Origin: Sphingomonas sp.
Lineage (GTDB): Bacteria > Pseudomonadota > Alphaproteobacteria > Sphingomonadales > Sphingomonadaceae
NCBI GenBank assembly: GCA_013001055.1
Contig: JABDNH010000011.1
Coordinates: 16,914 to 80,913, forward strand
DNA length: 64,000 bases
Direction of reading: 5' to 3'
Below, in pieces: positions 1 to 9,244 of this stretch (the first letter of the stretch is position 1; each line of letters opens with the position of its first letter). The position numbers and the translations under genes were made by a program. A model generated the notes under the pieces. That model searched no databases and was not told the origin of the DNA. It saw only the letters and a list, made by a program, of their open reading frames with translations.

Positions 1-1042
1 CGACGATCAACTGGTTCAATGTCAGGTCGACGGGCTCGCCAATCGACGCTGATACCCGCTCTTCGACCAGACGCTCTGCATTGGCGCTAAATCGCGGCGT
101 GTTGACGACTGCAGTCACCGAAATCGGTTCTGTCGACATGTCCACATTAAACTCGGCGAGATAGCCGCCTACATTGCGAAACTCGCTTATGATGCTGTTG
201 CGCGCCAGCGTGGTCGTGCGGGTCTCACGGGCAATGCCGAGAAGCGAGATCGTCAGCGGGACGGCGAGCAGGATGAGGACGATTAGGATGCCGACCGATT
301 GCCATCGACTGCGCTTCTTCGACAGGTTGGTTCGAAATCCGTAAAGGCGCGCCATCGCGGCAGCACCTGCCGTGATCGTCACAAGGTTGGTAATGAACAG
401 CATTAACGCGCCGCCAAAAACAGGCCAGTTCATGGTGGCGAGCCCGAAGCCGATGACGGCCAGAGGAGGCATCAGGGCAACCGCGATGGCGACACCGACG
501 ATCGTGCCGCCGCGCCCGCGTATCATGGCATAAGCACCGGCCAGCGCCGAGAATAGCGCCACGCCCAGGTCAAGCAGGCTGGGCCTGGTGCGTCCGGCGA
601 TTTCGGCGGTGATGGTCTGGATCGGGCTCATCCAGGTGATGAGAGCGGATATGAGGATCGCCGCGATCACACCCACAAACAATGTCTTGCCGCTTTCGCG
701 CAGCCATTTGACGTCCCAAATGGCGAGGGCGAAGCCGGCACCGATGATCGGGCCCATCAGAGGCGACAACAACATCGCGCCGATGACGACAGCGGTCGAC
801 GGGATGATCAGGCCGAGCACCGCAATTCCCGCCGACATGCTGGTCATGAAGACATAGCGGCCGACCAGCGCGCATTCTTCCTTGGTCCGACGGATGACGT
901 CGAGCTGGTCGACCGTGGCAACAAAGGTTCGGCGCCACCATTGGCGCGCGGCGGCGAACAGTTTCAACGTGTCGCGATCGCGGATACGCGGCTTTGCCGG
1001 ATCGGTCGCGGCCCGTTCGACCCTGGGTGCATCAGCGCTCAT
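1..1042 (-). CDS. DUF389 family membrane protein, C-terminus cut by the window edge
   Basis: Read on the minus strand from an ATG at 1042, the frame stays open to the left edge (about 347 codons), so the gene continues outside the window. After a basic N-terminus with Trp-Trp-Arg-Arg, several hydrophobic segments carry the DUF389 signatures SAGIAVLGLIIPS, GAMLLSPLMGPIIG and ALMPPLAVIGFGLA. The family is a multi-spanning inner-membrane protein of unknown function. A soluble stretch follows the last visible membrane segment (after about residue 275). The SD is weak (AGAAG). Only 28 bases separate the start codon from the T-tract of the upstream gene's terminator, so a dedicated promoter would have to overlap that terminator, or expression depends on read-through. 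Family call from motifs seen directly; function unknown. Confidence 0.85.
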   Translation of the reverse strand, partial: MSADAPRVERAATDPAKPRIRDRDTLKLFAAARQWWRRTFVATVDQLDVIRRTKEECALVGRYVFMTSMSAGIAVLGLIIPSTAVVIGAMLLSPLMGPIIGAGFALAIWDVKWLRESGKTLFVGVIAAILISALITWMSPIQTITAEIAGRTRPSLLDLGVALFSALAGAYAMIRGRGGTIVGVAIAVALMPPLAVIGFGLATMNWPVFGGALMLFITNLVTITAGAAAMARLYGFRTNLSKKRSRWQSVGILIVLILLAVPLTISLLGIARETRTTTLARNSIISEFRNVGGYLAEFNVDMSTEPISVTAVVNTPRFSANAERLVEERVSASIGEPVDLTLNQLIV

Positions 1043-1070
1043 AATACGCTTCTAGCCCAGCTTCTGGCGC

Positions 1071-1107
1071 AAAAAAATAGGGGCGATGCACCGAAATGCA
1101 TCGCCCC
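1071..1107 (-). terminator. Rho-independent terminator of the esterase autotransporter gene
   Basis: A perfect 11-bp stem (1080-1090 with 1097-1107, arms GGGGCGATGCA and TGCATCGCCCC) closes a 6-base loop. On the minus strand it is followed by a run of seven T (complement of 1071-1077). It starts 30 bases past the stop codon of the esterase gene. Confidence 0.9.
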
Positions 1108-1137
1108 CCGAATGCCATTCCCATGAGGGAAAGCTGG

Positions 1138-2985
1138 TTAGAAGCCGATCGAAAGCGAGAGTGCGGCGCTCGATTCCTCGCCGTTATTCTTACTGATGGT
1201 TGTCGAAAGCGAAGCGTCGACATGAATCGCGCTCGACAGGCCGGCGGTCAGTCCGACGGCAAGACGGCCATAGGGGTCGCCATCGTCGCCCTCGACCATC
1301 CAGCTGTTGACGATGCCGGGGCTCGACGTTTGCGAGAAGGTGAAGTCACGATCGTCGCTGTTCAGTTCGGCTTCGATGCCGATCATGCCGTGTGGGCGCA
1401 GGATCGCTTCGCCCAAGCCGGCATCGCCGCGAATCTCGAGGCCCAACAGGCCGCGGGTCGAGCTGTAGCTGATATCGTCGACGATCAGGTTGAGCGCCGG
1501 ATCGCCGCTTTCGGTGTAGCCGTCGACATCGACACGGGCATGATCGATCGCTGCGACCGGTCCGACGCGCACGCCGCCCGTGCCGAACAGGTAGCCGACC
1601 TTGGCGCCGGCGACGATGTGATCGCCGTCGGTTTGCGCGGTGCGGCCGAGGCTTTCGACGATGCCGGCGCGCATCAGGTCATGATCCGCGCTCCCCATGC
1701 CGCCATAAGCCTGGAGGAACACAGGGCCGAGCGAATAGACGCCGTAAATGCCGCCCGAAATGCTCGTCAGTTCGGCTTCCGCACCGCTCGGGCCGGTATA
1801 TTCGCTGTCGGGCATGCCGTAGCGACCCATGAGGCCGATCTTGCCGGTGCCGAAGCCATATTCGAGACCGCCGCCAACACCGAACCCCTGAATCTTGAGC
1901 GGGTCGGTATCCATCGTCATTTCGCGCGACGTCGAAAAAGCATCACCGCCTACCCAGAACGTGAGGCCGTCGGCGGTTTCGCCGTCACGCGGGCTGGGTG
2001 TGTCCATGCGGTTTTTCATGGCAAGCCCGAGGCTACGGGCGTCGGCCATCGCCAGTTCGGACGATGCCGACAGCGTCAGCGGTGCGCTCAATTGCGCCGC
2101 GACATATTCGCCGAACACTGCGAAGCCGGCAGACGTCAGGTGCAGCTGGTCGAAATAGAACACATACTGGCTGGCGAGTTGCTGATCGATGACGCAGCTG
2201 GTGTCGGCGGGGCAGGCCTCGCCGATAAAGCCGAATTCGGACAAGTTGGCGTTCACGTTGGCGCCCACCAGCCCGATGTCGAGCGCATGAACCATGACGC
2301 CCTGACTGGCCAGGGTTCCGAGGTAGGACAGCGTCGCCGCGTTGTAGGCCGCCGAGAAGGCCGAGCGCACGGCGGTGCCGCCGACAAGATCGCTTTCGGG
2401 CAACGTGCCGCTATCGCCGTAGAGCCAACTGATGTTGCGCGCGCCGGCATTGACCAGCGCCCCTACACCGGCGTTGGCGGCTGCGGCCGATGCCTGCGCT
2501 TCGACCGCGGCACCGGCGACCGTGCCACCGTTGAGCTGATAAAAGCGCGCATCGTTACCGCCGATGTTGATGGCGACGAGGTCATTGGGACCAAAGGTAC
2601 CCGAGCCGGTCGGGAAGACGCCCCCGCCGCCCGAAAGGAAGATGCCGACTTCGCTGGGGAAGCCCGGAATGCCGCCACTAGTCGGGGGCAAGCCGCCCGA
2701 GTTGGTGTTGCCGCCGACAGCGCGCGCGCCGCCGATGGCATAATTGTCCACCGGCACATCGAGCAGAGCCGAGAGCGTGTCGATATAGTTGGAGCCGCCC
2801 GAGAAGCGGCCAGTAGTGTAGGCGCCCGTCGTGATCGGATCGACCCCGATCAGTTCGAACAGGTTGCCGTCGTCGGCATAGCTGTCGCCAAATGCGATGA
2901 CGCGATCGACGCGCTGGGCCTGTGCTGGCGTTGCGGCAATCGCGGCGGCCGCGATGATCGTGGTGGCAAGAAGCTTGGTCTTCAT
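1138..2985 (-). CDS. GDSL esterase/lipase autotransporter (EstA-like)
   Basis: A 615-residue secreted protein. Residues 1-23 form a Sec signal peptide ending AQA. The passenger is a GDSL/SGNH hydrolase: block I FGDSYADDGN with nucleophile S35, a GGND block III, and a DQLHLTSAGF block V carrying the Asp/His pair. From about residue 330 the sequence turns into Gly/aromatic-rich alternating strands typical of an autotransporter beta-barrel and ends in a terminal Phe (SLSIGF), the usual outer-membrane sorting residue. This is the EstA arrangement: a surface-anchored carboxylesterase acting on short acyl esters or lipids, exact substrate unknown. The start is backed by a strong SD (AGGAGAGGTG). 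Monocistronic, with its own terminator. Confidence 0.9.
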   Translation of the reverse strand: MKTKLLATTIIAAAAIAATPAQAQRVDRVIAFGDSYADDGNLFELIGVDPITTGAYTTGRFSGGSNYIDTLSALLDVPVDNYAIGGARAVGGNTNSGGLPPTSGGIPGFPSEVGIFLSGGGGVFPTGSGTFGPNDLVAINIGGNDARFYQLNGGTVAGAAVEAQASAAAANAGVGALVNAGARNISWLYGDSGTLPESDLVGGTAVRSAFSAAYNAATLSYLGTLASQGVMVHALDIGLVGANVNANLSEFGFIGEACPADTSCVIDQQLASQYVFYFDQLHLTSAGFAVFGEYVAAQLSAPLTLSASSELAMADARSLGLAMKNRMDTPSPRDGETADGLTFWVGGDAFSTSREMTMDTDPLKIQGFGVGGGLEYGFGTGKIGLMGRYGMPDSEYTGPSGAEAELTSISGGIYGVYSLGPVFLQAYGGMGSADHDLMRAGIVESLGRTAQTDGDHIVAGAKVGYLFGTGGVRVGPVAAIDHARVDVDGYTESGDPALNLIVDDISYSSTRGLLGLEIRGDAGLGEAILRPHGMIGIEAELNSDDRDFTFSQTSSPGIVNSWMVEGDDGDPYGRLAVGLTAGLSSAIHVDASLSTTISKNNGEESSAALSLSIGF

Positions 2986-3083
2986 GAAAGGTCACCTCTC
3001 CTGGAGGGGCGTTGTCGCCCTCTAAATGATGCCAATTCTTTTAGCTGACCGTGACAGCAACACAAGTGACGCGAAAGCCACAA

Positions 3084-3099
3084 CTGACTATAGAGTCAG
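3084..3099. repeat. Palindrome upstream of the TPR-like gene
   Basis: CTGACT-ATAG-AGTCAG, a perfect 6-bp inverted repeat with a 4-base centre. It ends 21 bases before the ATG at 3121, in the 135-bp divergent gap between the esterase and the TPR-like gene. Possible operator; no cognate regulator recognised. Confidence 0.4.
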
Positions 3100-3120
3100 T
3101 AGGCTTGACGGGAGGTACGC

Positions 3121-3747
3121 ATGGCGGCGGACGAATGGTATCGGCAGACCGAATGGACCGAGGAAGGCGCGGCGCTGTTCGAGGAGAAGATTGCGCGTGC
3201 GCGTAGCCAGAAGGCGCAATATCTCACACTTCAGGCATATCACCTCCTCGACGCGCGGCCCGATGTCTCGCTTAAATTGCTCGATCGTGCCGACGCGGCC
3301 GATCAGGCGGGCGATGGGTTCGAACAGGCCCGGATCAATACGTTTCGGGCCGAGGCTAACTTGCGTCTCGGCCAGATCGAAGACGTATTGGCGGCCTACA
3401 AAAGGGCCATGAAGCGGCAAGACGGCAGCGGCGTGATCTATACATCGGCGGCGCTCGATTACGCGTTTATCGTAAGCTATTTCGAGATAGCGGAAGAATA
3501 TCGTCACGCGCTGCAAATTCTCGAGCAATTCGAAGGCAGTCCGATCGGGCAGACCAATGCGCAGGCGTGGGGTGCCCATGCGCTGATACTCGGCGATCAG
3601 GGAGACGCCGCCGCCAAGCCGCTGGCGCGAGATGCGCTTGCTCATCGGGGCGATGATCGGGAAGTGTTGCGCCAGTTACCTCCGCAGGCCGGCGGCATCC
3701 AAATGGCGAATTTCGTGGACCGGCTCGAAGCAATCGCAACTGGATAA
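3121..3747 (+). CDS. TPR-like hypothetical protein
   Basis: A 208-residue, soluble, helical protein with no signal peptide or membrane segment. The N-terminus has the pattern WYRQTEW...FEEKIARARSQKAQYL, which I associate with a family of uncharacterised TPR-containing proteins found widely in bacteria. The body repeats helix pairs rich in Ala and Leu (about residues 40-170), consistent with degenerate tetratricopeptide repeats that bind other proteins. Start chosen at ATG after GGGAGGT. It is a lone gene between the divergent esterase and the lysis cassette; a perfect palindrome sits just upstream. No catalytic motif is visible and no function can be assigned. Confidence 0.7.
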   Translation: MAADEWYRQTEWTEEGAALFEEKIARARSQKAQYLTLQAYHLLDARPDVSLKLLDRADAADQAGDGFEQARINTFRAEANLRLGQIEDVLAAYKRAMKRQDGSGVIYTSAALDYAFIVSYFEIAEEYRHALQILEQFEGSPIGQTNAQAWGAHALILGDQGDAAAKPLARDALAHRGDDREVLRQLPPQAGGIQMANFVDRLEAIATG

Positions 3748-3763
3748 AACACCTGTCCTACAC

Positions 3764-3798
3764 ATAACCAAATAGGTTATCAGCATCCCGACTCGGGA
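3764..3798. promoter_or_regulatory. Two adjacent palindromes upstream of the endolysin gene
   Basis: ATAACC-AAATA-GGTTAT (3764-3780) and TCCCG-ACT-CGGGA (3786-3798) lie back to back in the 69-bp gap before the endolysin start. The first is AT-rich and operator-like. Neither is followed by a T-tract, so a terminator for the TPR-like gene is less likely than a regulatory role. Function inferred only. Confidence 0.35.
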
Positions 3799-3816
3799 AG
3801 ATGATCGGAGGCGGAG

Positions 3817-4401
3817 ATGCGTGAGATGGGTGACGAGGCGAGCGGAAAAGCACTTGCCGACGGGCTAATTGAGGCGGTCATCGAGCGAGAAGGTGGCTTC
3901 GTCGATCATCCCGACGATCGCGGTGGGCCAACACGGTTCGGCATCACGCGGACGGTGGCGCGCCAGCATGGCTTCACTGGCGATATGAATGCGTTTCCGC
4001 GTGAAGAAGCCGTCGCGATCTACCGGCGCCTTTTCTGGTTGCGTCCAAAATTCAACGAGGTGGCCAGGCGCCTCCCGCGAATAGCGGCGGAACTGTTCGA
4101 TACCGGCGTCAATATGGGGCCGGCCGTCGCTACCGGCTTCCTCCAGCGCGCGCTGACCGCGCTCAATCGACAGGGCAAGGACTATCCGGACCTAGTGCCG
4201 GACGGAAGAATCGGCCCTCTGACGCTGGCGGCCCTCGATGCATATCTGGAGGTGCGCGGCGATAGCGGCGGCGAAACGGTGCTGCTGCGCGCGCTCGAGG
4301 CGCTGCAGGGTGAGCGCTACCTGAAACTCGCTGAACAGCGCCCCGCCAATGAGAGCTTCTTGTACGGCTGGCTGGCGAACCGCATCGGCCAGCTCGGCTG
4401 A
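3817..4401 (+). CDS. Phage/GTA-type endolysin, glycoside hydrolase family 108
   Basis: A 194-residue peptidoglycan hydrolase. The family signature is clear: IEREGGFVDHPDDRGGPTRFGIT, with predicted catalytic Glu at residue 25, then the GH108 core to about residue 110. A C-terminal region (about 115-190, including DGRIGPLTLAAL) matches the partner peptidoglycan-binding domain. There is no signal peptide, as expected when a holin exports or releases the enzyme. SD is CGGAGGCGGAG. A holin gene starts 25 bases downstream, making a two-gene lysis cassette. No capsid, tail or terminase gene is nearby, so this is either a domesticated phage remnant or a gene-transfer-agent lysis module (inference). 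Confidence 0.88.
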   Translation: MREMGDEASGKALADGLIEAVIEREGGFVDHPDDRGGPTRFGITRTVARQHGFTGDMNAFPREEAVAIYRRLFWLRPKFNEVARRLPRIAAELFDTGVNMGPAVATGFLQRALTALNRQGKDYPDLVPDGRIGPLTLAALDAYLEVRGDSGGETVLLRALEALQGERYLKLAEQRPANESFLYGWLANRIGQLG

Positions 4402-4426
4402 GCCCCCCAATAACAGGAGATACGAT

Positions 4427-4840
4427 ATGAGCATCATCGATACCATCATCGGCCCGGTGGCCAAGATCATCGACAAGATCATTCCTGACAAGGAGGCCCG
4501 CGACCGCGCCAAGCTGGAACTGCTGCGCTTGCAGGGCGAACAGGAGTTGAAGGAGTTGGAAGTCTCGATCAGCGCGATCGTCACCGAGGCACAATCGAAC
4601 GATCCGTGGACCAGTCGCGCGCGGCCAAGCTTCATGTACGTCATGTACACGCTGATCCTGTTTGCCATTCCCATGGGGATCGTCAGCGTCTTCAGTCCCG
4701 AAACCGCGACCGGAATTTCGTCCGGCATGACAGCCTATTTGCGCGGCATCCCCGAAAGCCTCTATGCCCTCTTTGGAACGGGCTATCTCGGCTACACCGC
4801 TGCGCGTACCTACGGGAAGGTGAAGGGCGTCGAACGATGA
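4427..4840 (+). CDS. Holin, three-transmembrane family (DUF3154-like)
   Basis: A 137-residue protein. The N-terminal half is an amphipathic charged helix (residues 15-50) with DPWTSRARP leading into membrane segments at about 66-85, and further hydrophobic stretches around residues 95-125. This matches the 'holin of 3TMs' family. Start chosen at the ATG preceded by ACAGGAGA; the open frame extends further upstream but would overlap the endolysin. Role: forms membrane lesions that let the adjacent GH108 endolysin reach peptidoglycan. The stop overlaps the next start (ATGA), so the following hydrolase is translationally coupled. Confidence 0.82.
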   Translation: MSIIDTIIGPVAKIIDKIIPDKEARDRAKLELLRLQGEQELKELEVSISAIVTEAQSNDPWTSRARPSFMYVMYTLILFAIPMGIVSVFSPETATGISSGMTAYLRGIPESLYALFGTGYLGYTAARTYGKVKGVER

Positions 4841-5745
4841 CACGAATGATGCGGCTCAAACGGCAGGCACAGCGCCGCGCGCGCCGCATCGGTATCGCGG
4901 GCGAAAAGATGCTGTCCAACCTCGAGCGGATCGGGGTCAGCCCGGCGAATTTGCTCGATGCGGGCAGCCGGCTGGTCGGCGATCCGTCGCGACATCTTGC
5001 GCATGGGGTCGCCTACGGCCCCGACGCGCGCCAGCGGCTCGACATCTGGGCGCCGAAGGACGGAAGCGGGCCGTGGCCGGTCGTGGTCTTCTTCTACGGC
5101 GGCGGTTGGGTGACAGGGCATCGCAGCGAGTTTGCTTTTGTCGCGCGGGCGCTTGCGACCAGGGGTTACCTTGTCGTGATGCCCGACTATCGCCTTGCAC
5201 CCACCTCGCGCTTTCCCGATTTCGTCGAAGATGGCGCTGATGTGCTCAAGTGGGTGGAAAAGGACATCCACCTCTACGGCGGCGATACCGAGCGGCTGGC
5301 GATTGGCGGGCATAGTGCGGGCGGGCATCTGGCGGCGCTGCTCCTGCTCGATCCGCGCTATCTGGATGCGGCCAGCGTATCGCCGCGGCTGCTGAAGGCG
5401 GGCGTGCTCCTTTCTGCGCCGTTAGATTTTTACCCTTTTTCGGACCCGCGCCCGATTGCGGCCCTGGGGGCCTGGCCCAGTCCCGAGGAAACCCAACCGA
5501 TCACCTTTGCGCGCAGGGATGCCCCGCCAATCTTCATCGGGCATGGCAAGAGCGACATCGTCGTGCGCGCGCGCAACAGCCAGCGAATGGCGCGCGCAAT
5601 CGAGGCGAAAGGCGGCGCGGTGGAGCTCAAGATTTATGAGGGTGCCGGTCACAGCGACCCGATCAAGGCGTTCAGCCCGATCTTTCGAAAGCGAATGACG
5701 TTGCTGGATGATGTGACAGAGTTTCTGGCGCGGCGGTTGGGCTAG
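4837..5745 (+). CDS. Alpha/beta hydrolase (carboxylesterase-like)
   Basis: A 302-residue hydrolase. The oxyanion motif FYGGGW replaces the commoner HGGGW. The nucleophile elbow is GHSAGGH, an Asp lies in the HGKSDIVV region and the catalytic His in GAGHSDP. The basic N-terminus has no classical signal peptide. It resembles the BD-FAE/kynurenine formamidase-like esterase group. The start at 4837 overlaps the holin stop; a longer upstream reading would run through the holin in another frame. Its coupling to a lysis cassette is unexplained; the substrate is unknown. Confidence 0.82.
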   Translation: MTRMMRLKRQAQRRARRIGIAGEKMLSNLERIGVSPANLLDAGSRLVGDPSRHLAHGVAYGPDARQRLDIWAPKDGSGPWPVVVFFYGGGWVTGHRSEFAFVARALATRGYLVVMPDYRLAPTSRFPDFVEDGADVLKWVEKDIHLYGGDTERLAIGGHSAGGHLAALLLLDPRYLDAASVSPRLLKAGVLLSAPLDFYPFSDPRPIAALGAWPSPEETQPITFARRDAPPIFIGHGKSDIVVRARNSQRMARAIEAKGGAVELKIYEGAGHSDPIKAFSPIFRKRMTLLDDVTEFLARRLG

Positions 5746-5976
5746 GTCGAATAGCCACGCTCTTCCAATGCCTCGGCCAGCGCGGCGATGCGCTTCGTGT
5801 TTGCACTGGAAGAATTTCCCCTTTTCGCCATCGATATGTTCCCGGATATCAAGCGCGTGACAGCACGCGAGGGGTTGGTCTTCAGGGAGTCTGAGCTTCC
5901 CTTTGATTGGCCGGCCTAATCGTAGGCCATCGCGCTTCACTTGCACGGCGCGTGGGCGCTCCCCACATTCCCCGCC

Positions 5977-6510
5977 ATGGAACAATATCATGGAACGACG
6001 ATCCTCGGCGTGAAGCGCGAGGGCAAGACGGTGATCGCGGGCGATGGACAAGTCTCGCTCGGCAACACGGTCATCAAACCCAATGCCACCAAGGTTCGCC
6101 GCCTTGGCTCAGAAGGCAAGGTGATTGGCGGCTTTGCCGGTGCCACCGCGGATGCCTTCACCCTGTTCGAGCGGCTGGAAAAGAAGCTCGAGGCGCATAA
6201 TGGCAAATTGCTGCGCGCAGCGGTCGAGCTCGCCAAGGATTGGCGCACCGACAAATATCTTCGCAACCTCGAGGCGATGATGATCGTCGCCGATGCGGAT
6301 ACGTTGCTGGTGATCACCGGCAATGGCGATGTGCTTGAGCCTGAAGGCGGGATCACCGCGATCGGTTCGGGCGGGAATTTTGCCCTGAGCGCGGCACGCG
6401 CGCTCGCCGACTATGAGCAGGACGCGGAGAAATTGGCGCGCAGGGCGATGGGAGTCGCCGCCGATATCTGCGTTTTCACCAACGGCAATCTTACGGTGGA
6501 AAGCGTATGA
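5977..6510 (+). CDS. hslV: ATP-dependent protease subunit HslV
   Basis: A 177-residue proteasome-like peptidase. The sequence begins [14 protein letters not shown]; processing before the first Thr of TTI exposes the catalytic N-terminal threonine, and GDGQVSLG follows as in all HslV. Start chosen at ATG 5977 because longer readings add residues foreign to the family. It forms the double-hexamer core of HslUV, degrading misfolded cytoplasmic proteins. The stop overlaps the hslU start (ATGA). The 231-bp upstream gap contains a perfect palindrome (GGCCTA-ATCG-TAGGCC, 5913-5928) but no confidently recognised heat-shock promoter. Confidence 0.97.
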   Translation: MEQYHGTTILGVKREGKTVIAGDGQVSLGNTVIKPNATKVRRLGSEGKVIGGFAGATADAFTLFERLEKKLEAHNGKLLRAAVELAKDWRTDKYLRNLEAMMIVADADTLLVITGNGDVLEPEGGITAIGSGGNFALSAARALADYEQDAEKLARRAMGVAADICVFTNGNLTVESV

Positions 6511-7835
6511 ACCAACCATTCCAAATCGTCGAAGAAAATGCCGAACCGCTGACGCCTCGCGCGATCGTGGCGGCGCTGGATGAACATATTATTGGTCAGA
6601 AGGACGCCAAGAAGGCCGTCGCGGTTGCCTTGCGCAATCGCTGGCGCCGGCAGCAATTGAGCGACGAGCTCAAGGCCGAGGTGACGCCCAAGAACATTCT
6701 CATGATCGGGCCGACGGGGTGCGGCAAGACCGAGATCAGTCGGCGCTTGGCCAAGCTTGCCGATGCGCCCTTCGTGAAGGTCGAGGCGACCAAGTTCACC
6801 GAGGTCGGCTATGTCGGCCGCGATGTCGAACAGATTGCCCGCGACCTGGTCGAGGACGCGGTGCGCCTCGAGCGCGACCGCCGCCGTGAAGCGGTGAAGG
6901 AAGCTGCGCAGGACGCGGCGATCGAAACATTGCTCGATGCGCTGGTCGGCAAGGGCGCCTCCGAAGCGACGCGGCAGAGTTTCCTCAAGCGACTCGACGA
7001 AGGCTCGCTCGACGAGACCGAGGTCGAGATCGAGGTTTCGGATGCCCCGCAAATGCCGTTCGACATGGGCGGCAATGGCCAGATGGGGATGATCAACCTG
7101 TCGGACATGATGTCCAAGCTTTCGGGTCAAATGCCCAAGAAAAAGCGCAAGCTCAAAGTGAAGGCTGCATTCGAGCGCTTGGTCGAGGAAGAAGCCGACA
7201 AGCGCCTCGACATGGACGACGTGAACCAGACGGCGTTGGAAAATGCCGAGAGCAACGGAATCGTGTTCCTCGATGAAATCGACAAGATCGCGGTGAGTGA
7301 TGTGCGCGGCGGCTCGGTGAGCCGCGAGGGCGTACAGCGTGACCTCCTGCCGCTGATCGAAGGCACGACGGTGGCGACGAAATACGGGCCGCTCAAGACC
7401 GATCATATCCTCTTCATCGCCTCGGGCGCCTTCCACGTCGCCAAGCCTTCGGACATGCTGCCTGAATTGCAGGGCCGCCTGCCGATCCGGGTCGAACTCC
7501 GCGCGCTGACCAAGGAAGACTTCGAGGCGATCCTCAAGGACACGCGCGCTTCGCTGACCGAACAGTATCGCGCGCTGCTGGCGACCGAGGATGTCACCAT
7601 CGACTTCACCGATGATGCCATCGCCAAGCTTGCCGAGATCGCTGCCGACGTGAACGAGACAGTCGAAAATATTGGCGCACGGCGACTGCAGACGGTGATG
7701 GAAAAATTGCTTGAGGAAGTAAGCTTCACTGCCGAGGAGAAGAAGGGGCAGACGATCACGATCGATGACGACTTCGTCGCCGAACAACTCGCCGAGATTG
7801 CAGGCGACACCGACCTCAGCCGTTACGTTCTTTAG
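6507..7835 (+). CDS. hslU: ATP-dependent protease ATPase subunit HslU
   Basis: A 442-residue AAA+ unfoldase. The Walker A motif GPTGCGKT lies at residues 68-75, Walker [10 protein letters not shown] precedes the sensor region, and an inserted I-domain (about 110-245, acidic and Met/Gly-rich in the middle) is typical of HslU. The C-terminus ends LSRYVL, the tail that docks into HslV and activates it. Translationally coupled to hslV. The 3' end overlaps the convergent DUF2459 gene by 4 bases. Confidence 0.98.
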   Translation: MNQPFQIVEENAEPLTPRAIVAALDEHIIGQKDAKKAVAVALRNRWRRQQLSDELKAEVTPKNILMIGPTGCGKTEISRRLAKLADAPFVKVEATKFTEVGYVGRDVEQIARDLVEDAVRLERDRRREAVKEAAQDAAIETLLDALVGKGASEATRQSFLKRLDEGSLDETEVEIEVSDAPQMPFDMGGNGQMGMINLSDMMSKLSGQMPKKKRKLKVKAAFERLVEEEADKRLDMDDVNQTALENAESNGIVFLDEIDKIAVSDVRGGSVSREGVQRDLLPLIEGTTVATKYGPLKTDHILFIASGAFHVAKPSDMLPELQGRLPIRVELRALTKEDFEAILKDTRASLTEQYRALLATEDVTIDFTDDAIAKLAEIAADVNETVENIGARRLQTVMEKLLEEVSFTAEEKKGQTITIDDDFVAEQLAEIAGDTDLSRYVL

Positions 7836-8536
7836 GGCGCCCCGGGATCGCGATATCGCCAGGGCAGTCCCACTGAGAAGGGGCTCCACAGGCTGGTTTC
7901 GACGCCTGCGATCCTGAGTCGTTCTGCGACCCATTGATTACAGGTCTGCACGAGATTGAACGGGCCCTTGCCTTCGTAAAAGGCGTCAGAGCCGAAATAG
8001 CCGTCGACACCGAGCCGCTGTGCGCTGCCGTTTTCCTGTAACGCAAAGGTTTCGCGCGCGGCGGCGAATAGACGGCGATACTGGGCCTTGGTGAGACGAA
8101 GTTCCGCGGCGGTCCATGCGTGCGGCCGCGTCACCCACTGCACGTGCATGACCCGGTCGCCGCTGACCATGGAATCAAGGGCCACTCCGGGTTTGAGATC
8201 AGCCCAGTCCTTGGCGGTGGTGTAGATGCCCCTGTCGCCGGCCCCAATCATGACCCAGCCCGCATCGTACCAGCGCGGGTCGGCGATGTCGGTTGGCTGG
8301 AACAGCGGGCGCCATTCCACGCCCGCGGCCTCGACCGGGAAGACGATATCGAGGTGCACGCCATTATCGGCAAGATAGATGGTGACGCCCTCTTCGGGCT
8401 CTTCCCAAGCCGTGTTGACCGGAATGACGCTGCCTAGCGCGGCCAGGCCGATGAAGCTGGCAAGCGGGATCAGGATGATCGCGGCCAGGATCCTGGCGAC
8501 CTGACTGATGCGGGACTGCTTTTTGCGGCGAGGCAT
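7832..8536 (-). CDS. DUF2459 / TIGR02117 family protein
   Basis: A 234-residue protein with a basic N-terminus and one membrane segment (about residues 13-36), suggesting an inner-membrane anchor with a periplasmic domain. Family features include [19 protein letters not shown], a central HVQWVTRP stretch and [11 protein letters not shown] near the C-terminus; conserved His, Cys and Asn residues hint at a catalytic site, but the family is uncharacterised. Convergent with hslU. Confidence 0.8.
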   Translation of the reverse strand: MPRRKKQSRISQVARILAAIILIPLASFIGLAALGSVIPVNTAWEEPEEGVTIYLADNGVHLDIVFPVEAAGVEWRPLFQPTDIADPRWYDAGWVMIGAGDRGIYTTAKDWADLKPGVALDSMVSGDRVMHVQWVTRPHAWTAAELRLTKAQYRRLFAAARETFALQENGSAQRLGVDGYFGSDAFYEGKGPFNLVQTCNQWVAERLRIAGVETSLWSPFSVGLPWRYRDPGAP

Positions 8537-8665
8537 GGGTCCGCTTTTTCAGAAGAAGCCGACGATTGAAAGCGTCGTGCGACGAAGAGCATCATCCGGT
8601 GGCGACCAATTTCCCGAGCAGCCGCAAATCGTCCACCGGACGATTATTCTTTAGGCTGCATGGAA

Positions 8666-8745
<80 letters not shown>

Positions 8746-8914
8746 ACCGGCCGCGAACTTGTTTCGGTGTCGCGGCGAGGGCGCTCCCTAGCGCCGTCGG
8801 CGAGGCAGTGCAACATTCTTGGCAGGGTCTTGATCAGATGATAGGGGGCTCCCACGTCTTTGCCGGGGGAAGGTACGCCAACCCGGCATGCCTCCGAGAG
8901 AATAGAGCTTCACG

Positions 8915-9244
8915 ATGAATCAACCTGCTTTCCTGATGGCCGCTGCCGCTTCGACCGGTGCCGGTGGCTTCCTTGTACAGATCATGCCGCTCGTGCTGAT
9001 CTTCATCATCTTCTGGTTCCTGCTGATCCGTCCGCAGCAAAAGCGGATGAAGGAGCACCAGACCATGGTCGCCAACGTGAAGAAGGGTGACCGCGTGGTT
9101 ACCGGCGGCGGCCTGCTGGGCAAGGTCAGCAAGGTCACCGACGACGAGGTCGAGATCGAACTGGCCCAAGGCATCAAGGTCAAGGCAGTCAAATCGACGC
9201 TGCAGACCGTCATCGATCCCAAGGCGAAAGCGGCGAACGACTAA
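8915..9244 (+). CDS. yajC: Preprotein translocase accessory subunit YajC
   Basis: A 109-residue protein with one N-terminal membrane segment (about residues 19-41) followed by IRPQQKRMKEHQ and the GDRVVTGGGLLGKV domain typical of YajC. It associates with SecDF to assist protein export at the inner membrane. First gene of yajC-secD-secF; its stop overlaps the secD start (TAATG). Confidence 0.96.
   Translation: MNQPAFLMAAAASTGAGGFLVQIMPLVLIFIIFWFLLIRPQQKRMKEHQTMVANVKKGDRVVTGGGLLGKVSKVTDDEVEIELAQGIKVKAVKSTLQTVIDPKAKAAND

Noticed and set aside
1096..3048. Long plus-strand open frame opposite the esterase gene
   Set aside because: It mirrors the codon pattern of the minus-strand esterase, has no domain signature, and the esterase has a signal peptide, catalytic motifs and terminator.
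5742..5831. 29-codon minus-strand frame after the alpha/beta hydrolase
   Set aside because: Lys/Arg/Ala-rich and peptide-like, but very short, weak SD, and overlapping the hydrolase stop; not enough to call a gene.
5930..5976. Possible heat-shock (RpoH) promoter before hslV
   Set aside because: A CTTG-like element and CCCACAT are present but the spacing and distance to the ATG do not fit well.
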